Assembly (NCBI GenBank): GCA_020721965.1 | Contig: DYLS01000033.1 | Location: 1-44,855, forward strand | DNA: 44,855 nucleotides | Reading direction: 5' to 3' | DNA from: Blastopirellula marina | GTDB lineage: Bacteria > Planctomycetota > Planctomycetia > Pirellulales > Thermoguttaceae | Part shown: one piece after another, positions 18,499 through 27,775 of the stretch | Layout of the letters: each line of letters opens with the position of its first letter | Numbering within the stretch: the stretch's first letter is position 1 | Made by a program: the position numbers and the translations under genes | Notes under the pieces: model-generated | The model's database searches: none | Seen by the model: only the letters and a program-made list of their open reading frames with translations | What the model was told of the DNA's origin: nothing

Positions 18499-19198
18499 TG
18501 CAGGCTCTCCAAACTGTCACTAGATCCAATGAATTCTCCGGTCGGCCTCTTCCGACCGTCCCTCTCCGCCCCGTGGTCTTTCCTTTTTCTGCCGCTCGCT
18601 CCGTCGCGCGGCGCGACATCCGTCCTTTTTGGAAAGACCCCTGGGTCAGGGCGTGCGAGGTGACCACTTACTTCGTCGGCCGTGGTACAGCTCCTTCTGA
18701 CCCGCGCCTCATTCAAATCATCGGCTGGCCGAACCCTTGGAAGTCAGAGAAAACTCGTAAAATGGGGAAGTTTCAGTTCGATCCAGCCAATTACTACACT
18801 GACTCCCACTCTCGGAAACGAACAAGCCGACATATTCAGGAGAGAAAATGCGAGAAGTACATGTCGTCTCTTCCCTGGAATCGGGACGAGACCGGCAGGC
18901 TTACTTGCCACTTTCCCCCCTGATAATCGTCCCATGCCACGCCTCTATTCATACTGCTCGGCAAGGAACAAACGCTCCGATTGTTAGTTTCGATTTTTTA
19001 TCCCGCCACACTTTAGAATCTTTCCCCACGCCATTGCGAAATGTAGCCGAAATACTGGTCGCGATAATTGCGCAAGGCGTGTGAAGGAAAGCGATTGTGC
19101 GGCCTGCGCCGTGCGTTGCGCGTGCCTCGAACCATTCGCTTCCGGGTGCAAAAGCCGGAAAAGAGCGCAGGATTTGCAGAAGCAACGGAAAATGCCGT
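18499..19198. other. Intergenic region between the regulator and smc
   Basis: These 700 bases lie upstream of the regulator and downstream of smc, both on the minus strand. I see no gene, tandem repeat block or tRNA. Short open frames have no recognisable features. Composition becomes more AT-rich at about 18730-19060. Confidence 0.45.
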
Positions 19199-22100
19199 TC
19201 AGGCAGCCTGATCCGCCTCCAAAGAGGGCGGCGTACCGGCCTCGCCCCGAGGGATGAACTCCCCGTTCTCGCTGACGTCCTCGAACCGTACCGAGACCCG
19301 TTTCGAAACCCCCGACTCCTCCATCGTGATCCCGTAGATGGCGTCGGCGCAGATCATGGTCTTTTTCGAGTGCGTGATGATGAGGAATTGGGTGACGGAG
19401 AGAAAGTCGCGGAGGACCTTCGCAAAGCGGTCGATGTTGGCTTCATCCAGGGCGGCGTCCACCTCGTCCAAAACGCAGAACATGCTGGGGCGGCTGCGAA
19501 ACATGGCCAAAAGCAGCGCCACGCAGGTGAGCGTCTTTTCACCCCCGCTGAGCAGGGAGATGCTTCGCGGCTCCTTTCCCGGCGGTCGGGCCACGATCTC
19601 GATCCCGCTCTCCAGGACGTCTGCCCCTTCCTCCAGCTCGATGCTGGCCTGGCCCCCGCCGAACAGCTCGCGGAACAGCCCTCCGAAGTGTTCCCGTACC
19701 GATTCCAATGTGGCCAGGAACAGGCGGCGACTATCGGCATTGATGCGATCGATGATCCGCTGCAAGGACGCCTTGGCCGAGGTCAAATCTTGATACTGTT
19801 CGGAGAGCGTCTGGTAGCGGTGTTCCAACTGAGACAGCTCTTCCAATGCCTCCAGGTTGACATTGCCAAGCAGATGGATTTTCCGCCGCAGGTCGTCCAT
19901 TTCGGCCTGGATTTCGTCGCGCGCCCGGTGGTCCTCCAAAGATGTCGGCTGATCCAGATCGGCAGTCGAGATGCCGTAATCTTCCCGCAATCGGTCCGCC
20001 AGGGCGGCCTTTTCGTGGATCACCCCGTTGCTCTCCAGCTCCAGACGATGCAGCTCTGCCTCCGCCGCGTGAATCTCCTTGGCGAGGGTCTGTAACCGCC
20101 GGGTCGCACGCGCGTGCTCTTCTTCCAAGGCCCTTCGCCGCAGCGTGATTTCCCACAAATCCCGGGCCAGCGTCTCCTTGCGCCAGTACATGCTTGCCAA
20201 TTCGGCCTCGCCTTCCAGCACGTTTTGCTGGGCCAGGCGGCAATTGCGGGCAGCTTCACTCAAGCGCTCGGCCAACTCGTTCCGTTCCCGCAGGCGCTCG
20301 CGTCTTGCCTCTTCCTGCCGCAATTGCTCCGCGCGGAGGTTGCGCAAGCGCTCCTCGCTTTTGGCCAGCCCCACCTTCAACTCTGTGACGACTTCCGTCC
20401 GCTCGTGGACCGCCGCTTCCGCCCCGGCCAGGTCCGCCGCCGCCTCGGCCAGCAGCCCCTCGGCCAGCCGCGCCGCTTCCTCGGCCTCGGCTTTCTCGCG
20501 AAGCGCTTGCTCCAAGAGCGTGCCAATCTCCCCGATCTCCCGCTGCATTTGTTCGCGCTGTTCCTCCCAGCGCCGGACCTGTGGCTCGGCCTCTTCCCAT
20601 TGCACGCGCAGGGCGTCCAGGCGATGATTGCATTCCGTTAGTTCGGCGCGGATTCGGGCAGCCTCCCGTTCGGCCTCGATCAGGGCCGACTCCTCTTGGC
20701 CCGCCTGCTGGCGGAGGGCTGTTTCCTCGCTTGCCAGGCCGGCCAAGGATTCGGCCAGCCGGGCCACCTCCTCGTCCAGTGCGCGAAGCTCGCTTTTGCG
20801 GCTGATCAGCCCCCCTCCCGCCGTCTTCGGCCCGGCGATGAGGACATCGGCCTCCACGACCTCACCGGCCAAGGTGACGAAACGGACTTGCCCGCCGCAC
20901 TCGCTCAGGCGAAGGGCGGTGGCCAGCGTATCCACGAACCAGACGTTCCCCAGCAGACGGCGTTTGAGCGGTTCGCAGTCAGGATCGGTCTCCACGAAAT
21001 CCGCCGCTCGCCCCAGCACGCCAGGCAGGTTCGAGAATAGGGCCTCTTCCACCGGGGCGACGTCGCCGGGGTCGGCGCCTCGATCCCGGGCGGCGATCAC
21101 GTCCAGTCGCAGAAATGCCACCCTCCCCATGGGGGCCGCGTCGCCACTCAGCCAGCGTTCGAACAGCGGGGCACTCTCGGTGAGGACCACATACTGCGCG
21201 GTCTCGCCCAGCGCGGCATCGATGAGCCATGCGGCCTGAAGCTCGGCGCGGAAGAGATCGGCCACCAATCCGCGGACGCGCCCACGATCCCCCGGCGCGC
21301 CCTCCTGGAGCCGCTGCAAGAAGTCTTGGACTCCCGGTTCGATGCCTTCCCGGCGGCTTTCCAATTGCTGCAACACTGCCCGCCGCTCGCTCCGCGCGGC
21401 GTGATGCTGCTCCAATTCGCGGCGGTGCTGTTCCACCTGCTGCAAGCGCTCGCGCGTGGCCGCCAGCGTGGCCCGTCGCGACTCCAAGGTCGCCATCAAG
21501 GCCTGCTCTTCGCGGTCGGCCCGGCCTTGCTGCGACTCCCAATAGGCGATCTCTTCGCTCAAGCGCCGCCGTCTTTCGCACGCGATTCCCAGCTCTTTTT
21601 CGATCCGTTGTTGTTCGGCGCGGGCGGATTCCAATCGAGTTTCGAGTCGCGCCGCGCCGTTGGCCGCGTTCAGCGACCGCTGCAATTGTTCCCACTGCGC
21701 GCTTTGGCGCTGCTCGTAGAGGACGCGGACGCGGTCCAGGGCCTCCAGGGCCTCGGAGAGATCGCGTTCCTTTTCGGCCAGCGTTCGGGCGAGTTCCCGC
21801 CGGCGCTGTTCCTCTTCCTCGCCCGAGCGGGCCAACGAATCATGGGCGCCAGCCGACTCGTGGACGCGACGCTGGAGCTGGAGCAGGGTCTGGCCCAAGC
21901 GATCCATTTCCCGCTCGGTATCCCGCAAGCGGCCGAGCTGATGGGCAATCGCGGCTTGAGTGGCGGCGATCCTCTCTCGATCGTCCGACGCGGCCGCCTG
22001 CAACTGGCCGGCCTGGGCGTCCAAGGTAATCGCCTCGCTCTCCAGCCGATGCCGTTCCTCTTCCAGCGCGGCCTGCTCGCTGACGGCCCGTTCTTTCCGT

Positions 22101-22855
22101 TCCACAACGGCGCGGCTGCTCTCGGCGAGGGCGGAGAGGCGCTGGTTCATGGCGTCCCAATCCAGTCGCGCCGTGTGCATGCGCAACTCGCGGAGGCGCT
22201 CCGTGTATCGGCGATAGCGTTCCGCCTTACCGGCCTGCGAGCGCACAACGCGGAGACGGTTCTGGATTTCCTCCACGATGTCCGCCAATCGCAACAGGTT
22301 TTGATCGAGGCGATCGAGGCGGCGGAGGGTCTCCAGCTTTTTCGCCTTGAAGCGGCTGATGCCCGCGGCCTCCTCGAAGACAGCCCGACGCTCGATCGGC
22401 GAGGCTTGGAGCAGTTGGTCGATCTTGCCCTGCTCGATGACCGAGTAGGCCTGCGTGGTCAGCCCTGTCCCCGCCAGGATGTCTCGGATATCCCGCAGCC
22501 GGCAGTCGCGGCGATTGATGAGATACTCCGATTCGCCGCCGCGATAGACCCTCCGCGTGATGTGGACCTCCGGCGTATCGACCGCCAACAGGCCTTTGGA
22601 ATTGTCGAGGGTCAGCGTGATTTCGGCAAAATTGAGGGGCGTTCGTCCCGACGAGCCGTTGAAGATCACATCGGCCATCTCTCGGCCGCGGAGGCTCTTG
22701 ACGCTTTGCTCGCCCAGAACCCACTTCACGGCATCCACAATATTCGATTTGCCCGAGCCGTTGGGACCGACGATCGCGGTAATGCCCGGGCGAAACTCGA
22801 AACGAGTCCGCTCCGCGAAGCTTTTGAAACCAACGATCTCTAGGGCCTTCAGCAT
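19199..22855 (-). CDS. smc: Chromosome segregation ATPase SMC
   Basis: From the ATG at 22855 the product has 1218 residues, normal for bacterial SMC. The frame is open for another 80 codons upstream, but [20 protein letters not shown] is the canonical N-terminus. Walker A is GPNGSGKS (residues 30-37). The Q-loop region, two long coiled coils and a hinge around residues 500-670 follow. The C-terminal head has the signature LLSGGEKTL and Walker [16 protein letters not shown]. The coiled coils are rich in Glu, Arg, Gln and Ala. It organises and compacts the chromosome with ScpA and ScpB, which are not in this window. Confidence 0.97.
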   Translation of the reverse strand: MLKALEIVGFKSFAERTRFEFRPGITAIVGPNGSGKSNIVDAVKWVLGEQSVKSLRGREMADVIFNGSSGRTPLNFAEITLTLDNSKGLLAVDTPEVHITRRVYRGGESEYLINRRDCRLRDIRDILAGTGLTTQAYSVIEQGKIDQLLQASPIERRAVFEEAAGISRFKAKKLETLRRLDRLDQNLLRLADIVEEIQNRLRVVRSQAGKAERYRRYTERLRELRMHTARLDWDAMNQRLSALAESSRAVVERKERAVSEQAALEEERHRLESEAITLDAQAGQLQAAASDDRERIAATQAAIAHQLGRLRDTEREMDRLGQTLLQLQRRVHESAGAHDSLARSGEEEEQRRRELARTLAEKERDLSEALEALDRVRVLYEQRQSAQWEQLQRSLNAANGAARLETRLESARAEQQRIEKELGIACERRRRLSEEIAYWESQQGRADREEQALMATLESRRATLAATRERLQQVEQHRRELEQHHAARSERRAVLQQLESRREGIEPGVQDFLQRLQEGAPGDRGRVRGLVADLFRAELQAAWLIDAALGETAQYVVLTESAPLFERWLSGDAAPMGRVAFLRLDVIAARDRGADPGDVAPVEEALFSNLPGVLGRAADFVETDPDCEPLKRRLLGNVWFVDTLATALRLSECGGQVRFVTLAGEVVEADVLIAGPKTAGGGLISRKSELRALDEEVARLAESLAGLASEETALRQQAGQEESALIEAEREAARIRAELTECNHRLDALRVQWEEAEPQVRRWEEQREQMQREIGEIGTLLEQALREKAEAEEAARLAEGLLAEAAADLAGAEAAVHERTEVVTELKVGLAKSEERLRNLRAEQLRQEEARRERLRERNELAERLSEAARNCRLAQQNVLEGEAELASMYWRKETLARDLWEITLRRRALEEEHARATRRLQTLAKEIHAAEAELHRLELESNGVIHEKAALADRLREDYGISTADLDQPTSLEDHRARDEIQAEMDDLRRKIHLLGNVNLEALEELSQLEHRYQTLSEQYQDLTSAKASLQRIIDRINADSRRLFLATLESVREHFGGLFRELFGGGQASIELEEGADVLESGIEIVARPPGKEPRSISLLSGGEKTLTCVALLLAMFRSRPSMFCVLDEVDAALDEANIDRFAKVLRDFLSVTQFLIITHSKKTMICADAIYGITMEESGVSKRVSVRFEDVSENGEFIPRGEAGTPPSLEADQAA

Positions 22856-23414
22856 TGCGTTGGCGACGGGTCTTGGATCAGCGTTGCGCTCGTGACAGCT
22901 TTTGGATCGGAGTTGCGTTCGTTGGGGGGGCTTGAATCCGTATTGCGTCGGCGACGGATATCGGAAGGGCCGCTCCTCGGGTAAATCGCACGGCCAAAGG
23001 TCGCGGCGCCCCATCACGGTGCCACAAGTCCCGGTACAACGGGCCGTCACTCCGCCATCACGAGAAAGGGAATGACGGGCAGGGCGGCCCCGCACACCCG
23101 GACCTTATCAGGATAGCTCAAAATGCCTTGTTTCACGAGTGCGGCTCTTTCCGCTCCACCGGAACGCAACGACTTGTACCGATTTGGCATCCTCCGCTGG
23201 TTTTCACGCCCGATTTAGTTCCGCACACGATTTAGTTTTGCACACGATTTGTTTCGGCGTCCGACATGTTTGTGCGCATGATATGTTTTCACGCACGACA
23301 TGTTTCTGCGCTCGATTTATTTCTGCTGGGGTCGATTGGTTTCCGAGATCGATTTGCTTTCGGGATCGGTGGGCAGAGCGTTCTCGCACGCTGGATCCGA
23401 CCTTTGCCGCGCCT
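22856..23414. other. Intergenic region between FlgI-like gene and smc
   Basis: The right part is the tandem repeat block at 23201-23380. The rest, upstream of the smc start, has no gene that I can support. Short frames extending smc upstream have unlike composition and no known N-terminal extension. Confidence 0.45.
23201..23380. repeat. Degenerate tandem repeat block, unit about 17 bases (5' of smc)
   Basis: About ten imperfect copies share the approximate consensus TTTCNCGCACGATTTG. Variants include TTCCGCACACGATTTAG, TTTTGCACACGATTTG, TTTGTGCGCATGATATG, TTTTCACGCACGACATG and TTTCTGCGCTCGATTTAT. It lies about 350 bases upstream of smc and just beyond the 3' end of the FlgI-like gene. Confidence 0.8.
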
Positions 23415-25256
23415 TTAGTCGCTAGATTTTCGCAGACCGAGACGTTGCAGCAGGCCCGGCCGACGCGTAGCGGCCGTCTCTTCGGGAGCAGAGGCCTCGC
23501 TTACGGAAGGACCGCCTTCTGCCGAAACGCCCATCTTCGAGGGACGGTCGCCCTCTGCCGCCGCATCCGTCTCCGATTGGGGTGCCTCGGGGTTGTCCTC
23601 CACCAAGGGACCCCGCAATTGCTCCTGATCAGGTGCGGACTGGGGCAAATACCGACGTCCCGGCTCGGGGAGGGCGTCCACCTCGAAGCGGGCCATGAGA
23701 TAGCCGCCGGCCTTGGCCTGTTGCAGCATCTGCACGACCTCCGGATAGGTCCCGCCCAGCTCCACCACCGCCCGAACGACTTCGTCCAGATTCTCCGAGA
23801 CGAAGCGTTTCTGATCCGCTTCGTTGGGGGTGAATTTGGAAACCACGATTTTGCCCGGCTCGGGGCTGGTCAGCATGATGCGGTTGCCCGCCTCCAGCAT
23901 GGGCGGATGGTTGAGACGGATGTGCGAACCAAACAGAACCAACTCGGGCTTGCGGCTCTTGGTGACGTGCACCATGGGTGGGCCGTCCACGTTCAGCACA
24001 TGATACCAGAACTGGTCTCCCAATTTCTCGCCCATGATCATGGGGTCGTTGGGATTCAACGTGGAGAGGGCGCGGAAGGCCCCGTAGCGCGTTTCGGCAC
24101 TGGAAAGCGAGAGCATCGACCGCAACTGCTGGACCGATTCCAGGTCGTTCAACGTGCTCAACGCGGACAAGGCGTAAACGCGGAAGGCCGGCTCATCGCG
24201 CGCGATCTGGCCGAGCACGGGCGCGGCGTCCGGGCAATCGAGGTAGGCCAGGGCCTCGGCGGCATAGAAGCGGACCGGCGCGTGGGGCGACTGCAAGGCC
24301 TCCTTGAGCGTCGCGACGGCGGGCGTGCCCATCGCCTCCAGCTTGAGGGCGGCCGCCCCAGCCTTTTCCGCATCCATCAACTGCTGCTGAAGCTCGCCCA
24401 AACGGCGGACGCGGTCCGTTTCGCTGTCTTTCAACGGAATCGCCCGAATCACCGCCAAGTAGCGCTCGATATTGTCTTTATACCGCGGGTGCACTTTCAG
24501 CTCGATGTACTCGTTGGTCTTGGCCTTGGCGACGCCCTCTTGAATCCCGCGATGAACGAGAGAGAAGCGGCGATTGACGACGGTTTGAATGCGGGCACTA
24601 TTGAAGACCGACTGATGCTCTGGTTTGAGGACCAGCCCGAGCGTCCGCGAAGTCCGCGACACACCGCCGCCGAGGATCACGCCCCGGGTGGCGTAGATGG
24701 GATCCTTGGCGGGATCGGCGTTGGGATCGACCAGGACCGGTCCTTCTCCGGATGCCAGGGTCCGCCCCTCGCGGATGGCTCCGCCCAGTACCGCCATTTC
24801 CCGCATGGGGACCTCCAGCAGGTACCCGCCCAGCAGACTCTTCGTCTCGCTGCGGGAGGGCACGCGGACCTCGATATCGAAGCGGTCACCGCGCTGGATG
24901 CCCGGCCGAAGATATCCGCGGAGCAGGACCAGGGCCGTGTCGGGCGAGGCCAAAATGGTATTCGGCGAATCGACTCCGCGGCGCTGCATCTCGGCCAAGA
25001 GGTACTGCCGCTCCGGCGAGGGGAGTGGGTCGCTTCCCGTTCCCCGCAAGCCGGTCACCAGGCCGATGGACTCCACGGGGATGGGGTGAAGCCCATACGG
25101 AACGGCCAGGTCACCGACGACGTCCGCGTTTTCGCTGGTCGCGGCATCGAGACTTCGCGACGGATCACCCCGCGACCAAAGCGAACATCCGCCTCCCGCC
25201 GTCAGGAGTGCCAGTGCGGTAACGCATAACGCGAAAGGTGTCGCAACGGACTTCAT
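23415..25256 (-). CDS. FlgI-like lipoprotein with HEAT-type repeats
   Basis: From the ATG at 25256 the product has 613 residues. A signal sequence ends at a Gly-Gly-Gly-Cys probable lipidation site (Cys24). Residues about 50-260 resemble the flagellar P-ring protein FlgI: VESIGLVTGLRGTGSD, a D-x-A-x-V stretch (SPDTALVLLRGYL), RFDIEVRVPSRSETKSLLGG and YLLEVPM. Residues about 275-400 form HEAT-like helical repeats (VRFYAAEALAYLDC and FRVYALSALSTLNDLESVQQ). A further folded region and an acidic, disordered tail follow. No flagellar gene is nearby. The lipid anchor and the HEAT extension differ from true FlgI, so a ring-like envelope function other than the flagellum is plausible but unproven. 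Confidence 0.8.
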   Translation of the reverse strand: MKSVATPFALCVTALALLTAGGGCSLWSRGDPSRSLDAATSENADVVGDLAVPYGLHPIPVESIGLVTGLRGTGSDPLPSPERQYLLAEMQRRGVDSPNTILASPDTALVLLRGYLRPGIQRGDRFDIEVRVPSRSETKSLLGGYLLEVPMREMAVLGGAIREGRTLASGEGPVLVDPNADPAKDPIYATRGVILGGGVSRTSRTLGLVLKPEHQSVFNSARIQTVVNRRFSLVHRGIQEGVAKAKTNEYIELKVHPRYKDNIERYLAVIRAIPLKDSETDRVRRLGELQQQLMDAEKAGAAALKLEAMGTPAVATLKEALQSPHAPVRFYAAEALAYLDCPDAAPVLGQIARDEPAFRVYALSALSTLNDLESVQQLRSMLSLSSAETRYGAFRALSTLNPNDPMIMGEKLGDQFWYHVLNVDGPPMVHVTKSRKPELVLFGSHIRLNHPPMLEAGNRIMLTSPEPGKIVVSKFTPNEADQKRFVSENLDEVVRAVVELGGTYPEVVQMLQQAKAGGYLMARFEVDALPEPGRRYLPQSAPDQEQLRGPLVEDNPEAPQSETDAAAEGDRPSKMGVSAEGGPSVSEASAPEETAATRRPGLLQRLGLRKSSD

Positions 25257-25365
25257 GGCGATGTGGCATCCTTGCCCATGAGACGATCGTGTCGGGCGTC
25301 CCGGCACACGGATCGCTGCGCCCGACTTCAAGCTCATCCCCGTCCAACTTGCTGGGCGGAGGGAT

Positions 25366-25540
25366 CTCTCCGTTAATGTGATCTGCCCTGAAACAGACTT
25401 GCCGTCAAAGGGAACTGTCGTTAAAGGAATCTGCCGTTAGCGGACTCCGCCGTCAGAGGAATCTGCCAGTAAACGCATCTGCACCTAAAATAAACAACTA
25501 AATCTGGGGATAAAAGGAAGAATCTGTCGCCGCGGGGACG
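25366..25540. repeat. Degenerate tandem repeat block, unit about 16 bases (5' of FlgI-like gene)
   Basis: About nine to ten imperfect copies share the consensus AATCTGCCGTTAAAGG. Variants include GATCTGCCCTGAAACA, GACTTGCCGTCAAAGGG, AACTGTCGTTAAAGG, ACTCCGCCGTCAGAGG and AATCTGCCAGTAAACG. The block starts about 110 bases upstream of the FlgI-like start codon. Confidence 0.8.
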
Positions 25541-25624
25541 TGCCGCAGGTTGATCCGCGCACGCCTCGGCGGCTGGCGAGTAGGTTACCTGGCCGCGCTG
25601 GTTTCCACAATAGCGATTGACGTC

Positions 25625-25895
25625 TTCACCAGGCTCACGCCCCGGCCTGACCCAATTTATGCCTTGATCTTCCCCCGATTTATGCGCCAGTCTGATCCGA
25701 TTCACGTCCCAGCCTGCCCCGGCTCATGTCCCCAGCCTGACCCGATTCGCGCCCGGGCCTGACGCGATTTATGCCCCGATCTTACTCGATTCACGGGGCA
25801 GCCTCTGATCCGCTTCACGCGGCAGCCTCTGATCCAGTCCAATCGCCAGCCTGATCCGATTCCTGCCCCGGGATCACCAGGTTCACGCGGCAGCC
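25625..25895. repeat. Degenerate tandem repeat block, unit about 22 bases
   Basis: About eleven to twelve imperfect copies occur. The unit is made of GCCCCAGCCTGA followed by TCCGATTCAC. Copies vary to ACCCAATTTAT, CCCCGATTTAT, CCCGGCTCAT, CGCGATTTAT and ACTCGATTCAC in the second half. Two copies carry an extra CT (GCAGCCTCTGATCCG). The sequence is unrelated to the 16-base block 85 bases to its left. Confidence 0.8.
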
Positions 25896-25968
25896 GTGGG
25901 AGATGGACACTGGGGCGTCCGACTTGCATTAATCCCTCAATGCCCGTTTTCGCCGTTTGCCCAATTTT

Positions 25969-26010
25969 TCCAAACCCACCACGATTTTCTCCAAACGCAC
26001 CACGATTTTG
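25969..26010. repeat. Two-copy 21-base tandem repeat
   Basis: Two adjacent copies of TCCAAAC(C/G)CACCACGATTTT plus a final C or G differ at only two positions. It may be a young or shrunken member of the tandem-repeat class seen elsewhere in this spacer. Confidence 0.7.
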
Positions 26011-26335
26011 TGGCGTCCCATCGCCATTGCACGCCACTATATGTTGCACCTAGAAGTCGCTATCAATGCTATATGCTGTGCCTCAATGGGCGTGTGTCAT
26101 GAGAGTAGGCCACCGGGCACGATTTTGCTTGAGCAAAAATCTCGCTTGGAGCATAAGATTAAATTAGCGACAATTTTGCGGCGGCGATTCGTTGGCGCGA
26201 CCCAAGGCGTGGGCCGGGTAGGTTTCTGGCTAAAAGCGAGGGCAGCGCGGTCCAGATGGGCAGGCCGCCCCCCATCCGCCGCCCCTTTCCCACGTTTCCA
26301 ACCTTTGCGGACCCCATTTCGAGGCATGGTCGAAG

Positions 26336-27766
26336 ATGAGCTTGGATCACTATCTGTTCGTGACGGGTCGCCTGGCCGAGCCGTCCTTGCGGCGCATGCT
26401 CCCGGATCTCGCCGAGTGCTTCGACTTTCAATATAGCGTGGCGGTCATGCCGATCACCGTGGCCGCCCTGATGAGCACGCCCTGGGTCGCTGATCGGTTG
26501 CAGGTGCCCGAGCCTGTCACGCGGATCCTTTTGCCCGGCCACTGCCGGGGGGACTGCGAGGTCTTGCAGGCCCGAGTGGGCCGACCCGTGGAACGCGGTC
26601 CCACCGACCTGCATGACTTGCCACGGTATTTTCGCCAGAAGAATTGGCCTGCGACGGTGGGCGACGAATTCCATCTACGGCTGGCGGCGGTGATCAAAGA
26701 TGCATCCGAATCGCCTCGGCCGCAGATTCACCAGCAGGCCGAATCGCTCCTCCGCGATGGTGCCGACGTGATCGCCCTCTCGCACGAAGACGGCCAACCG
26801 TGGCCAGCCGCGCGCAAGATTATCCAATCGCTCGTCGAGACAGGGTATCGCGTGTGGGTTCGCAGCACCAGCGCCCAGGTACAAAAGGCCGCCATCGCGG
26901 CAGGCGCCGAGTTCGTCGAACCGTTTCGATTGGAAGCCGCCGATCTGTGGAGGCAGCGGAAAACGACCGCCGTGGTCACGCCGCAACTGCCCGGCACGTG
27001 GGACGGCGTGGACGACAAGATCGCCTGGCTGGAAAAACACAAGGTCCCCTGGATTCTCCAGCTCTGCCTGGCACCCATCGGCATGGGTTTCGCCACGAGC
27101 CTTTTCCAGCTTTACGAGGCCACCGCCAAATGGGAAAACGCTGTGATGAGCATGGACTTGTGCTCGCTGCTCATCCACAGTCGGGCGGACTCGGCGCCGA
27201 TGCTGCTGCTTCTTCTGGGGCTAGCGGAGGAATTGGGCGTTCGCTATGTCCTCACCACGCAAAGCGTCAACACGGCCCGATCCTCCGTCCGCGAATGCAA
27301 CTGGATTCGCCTCCTGACCGCCACTGCCAATCGCTACGGGGTCTCCATACGCAATCTGGATTCCCAACTGGCCATGCTCCGCGATCCTCAGGCGGCCGAC
27401 GACCGCGAACTCATCGACGACCTGGCGATCCGATTGTCGGACCCGTCGCCCCGCATCTTCGTTTCGGGTCAGGAGCTGCGCGTGCTGGGTTTTGGTCGGG
27501 ATATCCGCGGCACCGACGCCTATGACGTTTTCGAGCAACTGCTCGAGGCCGCCGCAACGTCCAAGCGGTCCTTGACCGCGCGGACCGCTTTTTACTTGGG
27601 CTACGAGATGGCCAAGGCAGGGATCGCGGGACAGTTGGGAAAGAACTACGCGCAGGACGAGGCCCTGCACTGGGGCATGCACACCGTTCCCGAACCGAGT
27701 CCCGCCGAACGGCGCCAGCGCCGCCTGGCGCGGAAAAAGGCCCTTGAACATTGTCCCGATGCGTAG
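26336..27766 (+). CDS. DUF6513 protein with dihydropteroate-synthase-like domain
   Basis: The product has 476 residues. The N-terminal part (LDHYLFVTGRLAEPSLRRML, then FQYSVAVMPITVAALMST) matches the DUF6513 type that I know from planctomycetes and methylotrophs. The middle (residues about 110-400) is like a dihydropteroate-synthase TIM barrel, with LRLAAVIKDA and the repeated strand-helix units around DGADVIALSHED and NAVMSMDLCSLLIH. Related archaeal proteins act in tetrahydromethanopterin synthesis, joining a pterin to a 4-aminobenzoate derivative. The stop codon TAG overlaps the ribosome-binding site of pabB, so the two genes are surely co-transcribed. No strong Shine-Dalgarno precedes the chosen ATG. 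Confidence 0.8.
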   Translation: MSLDHYLFVTGRLAEPSLRRMLPDLAECFDFQYSVAVMPITVAALMSTPWVADRLQVPEPVTRILLPGHCRGDCEVLQARVGRPVERGPTDLHDLPRYFRQKNWPATVGDEFHLRLAAVIKDASESPRPQIHQQAESLLRDGADVIALSHEDGQPWPAARKIIQSLVETGYRVWVRSTSAQVQKAAIAAGAEFVEPFRLEAADLWRQRKTTAVVTPQLPGTWDGVDDKIAWLEKHKVPWILQLCLAPIGMGFATSLFQLYEATAKWENAVMSMDLCSLLIHSRADSAPMLLLLLGLAEELGVRYVLTTQSVNTARSSVRECNWIRLLTATANRYGVSIRNLDSQLAMLRDPQAADDRELIDDLAIRLSDPSPRIFVSGQELRVLGFGRDIRGTDAYDVFEQLLEAAATSKRSLTARTAFYLGYEMAKAGIAGQLGKNYAQDEALHWGMHTVPEPSPAERRQRRLARKKALEHCPDA

Positions 27767-27775
27767 GAGGCGGCC

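Larger units (their letters stand above)
25257..26335. other. Large divergent intergenic region with two repeat blocks
   Basis: This 1.08 kb spacer separates the FlgI-like gene from the DUF6513/pabB operon. It holds two unrelated tandem repeat blocks (25366-25540 and 25625-25895), a two-copy 21-base repeat at 25969-26010 and, at 26121-26141, an imperfect palindrome (GATTTTGC, TTGA, GCAAAAATC). An AT-rich stretch at 26140-26180 may hold the operon promoter. I see no protein gene. Confidence 0.5.

Noticed and set aside
18499-19198. tRNA or small RNA gene in the spacer upstream of the regulator
   Set aside because: I looked for a T-loop-like GGTTCRANNCC and an acceptor stem and found none here or in the other spacers.
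22856-23095. An 80-codon N-terminal extension of smc
   Set aside because: The family N-terminus begins at the ATG at 22855, and the extension has no similarity to any SMC and unlike composition.
23139-25229. Long plus-strand open frame opposite the FlgI-like gene
   Set aside because: Its composition is that of an antisense shadow and its first part translates a tandem repeat block. The minus strand has domain support.
25366-25895. Possible CRISPR arrays
   Set aside because: Units are directly adjacent without spacers, are imperfect and have different periods. No cas gene is present.
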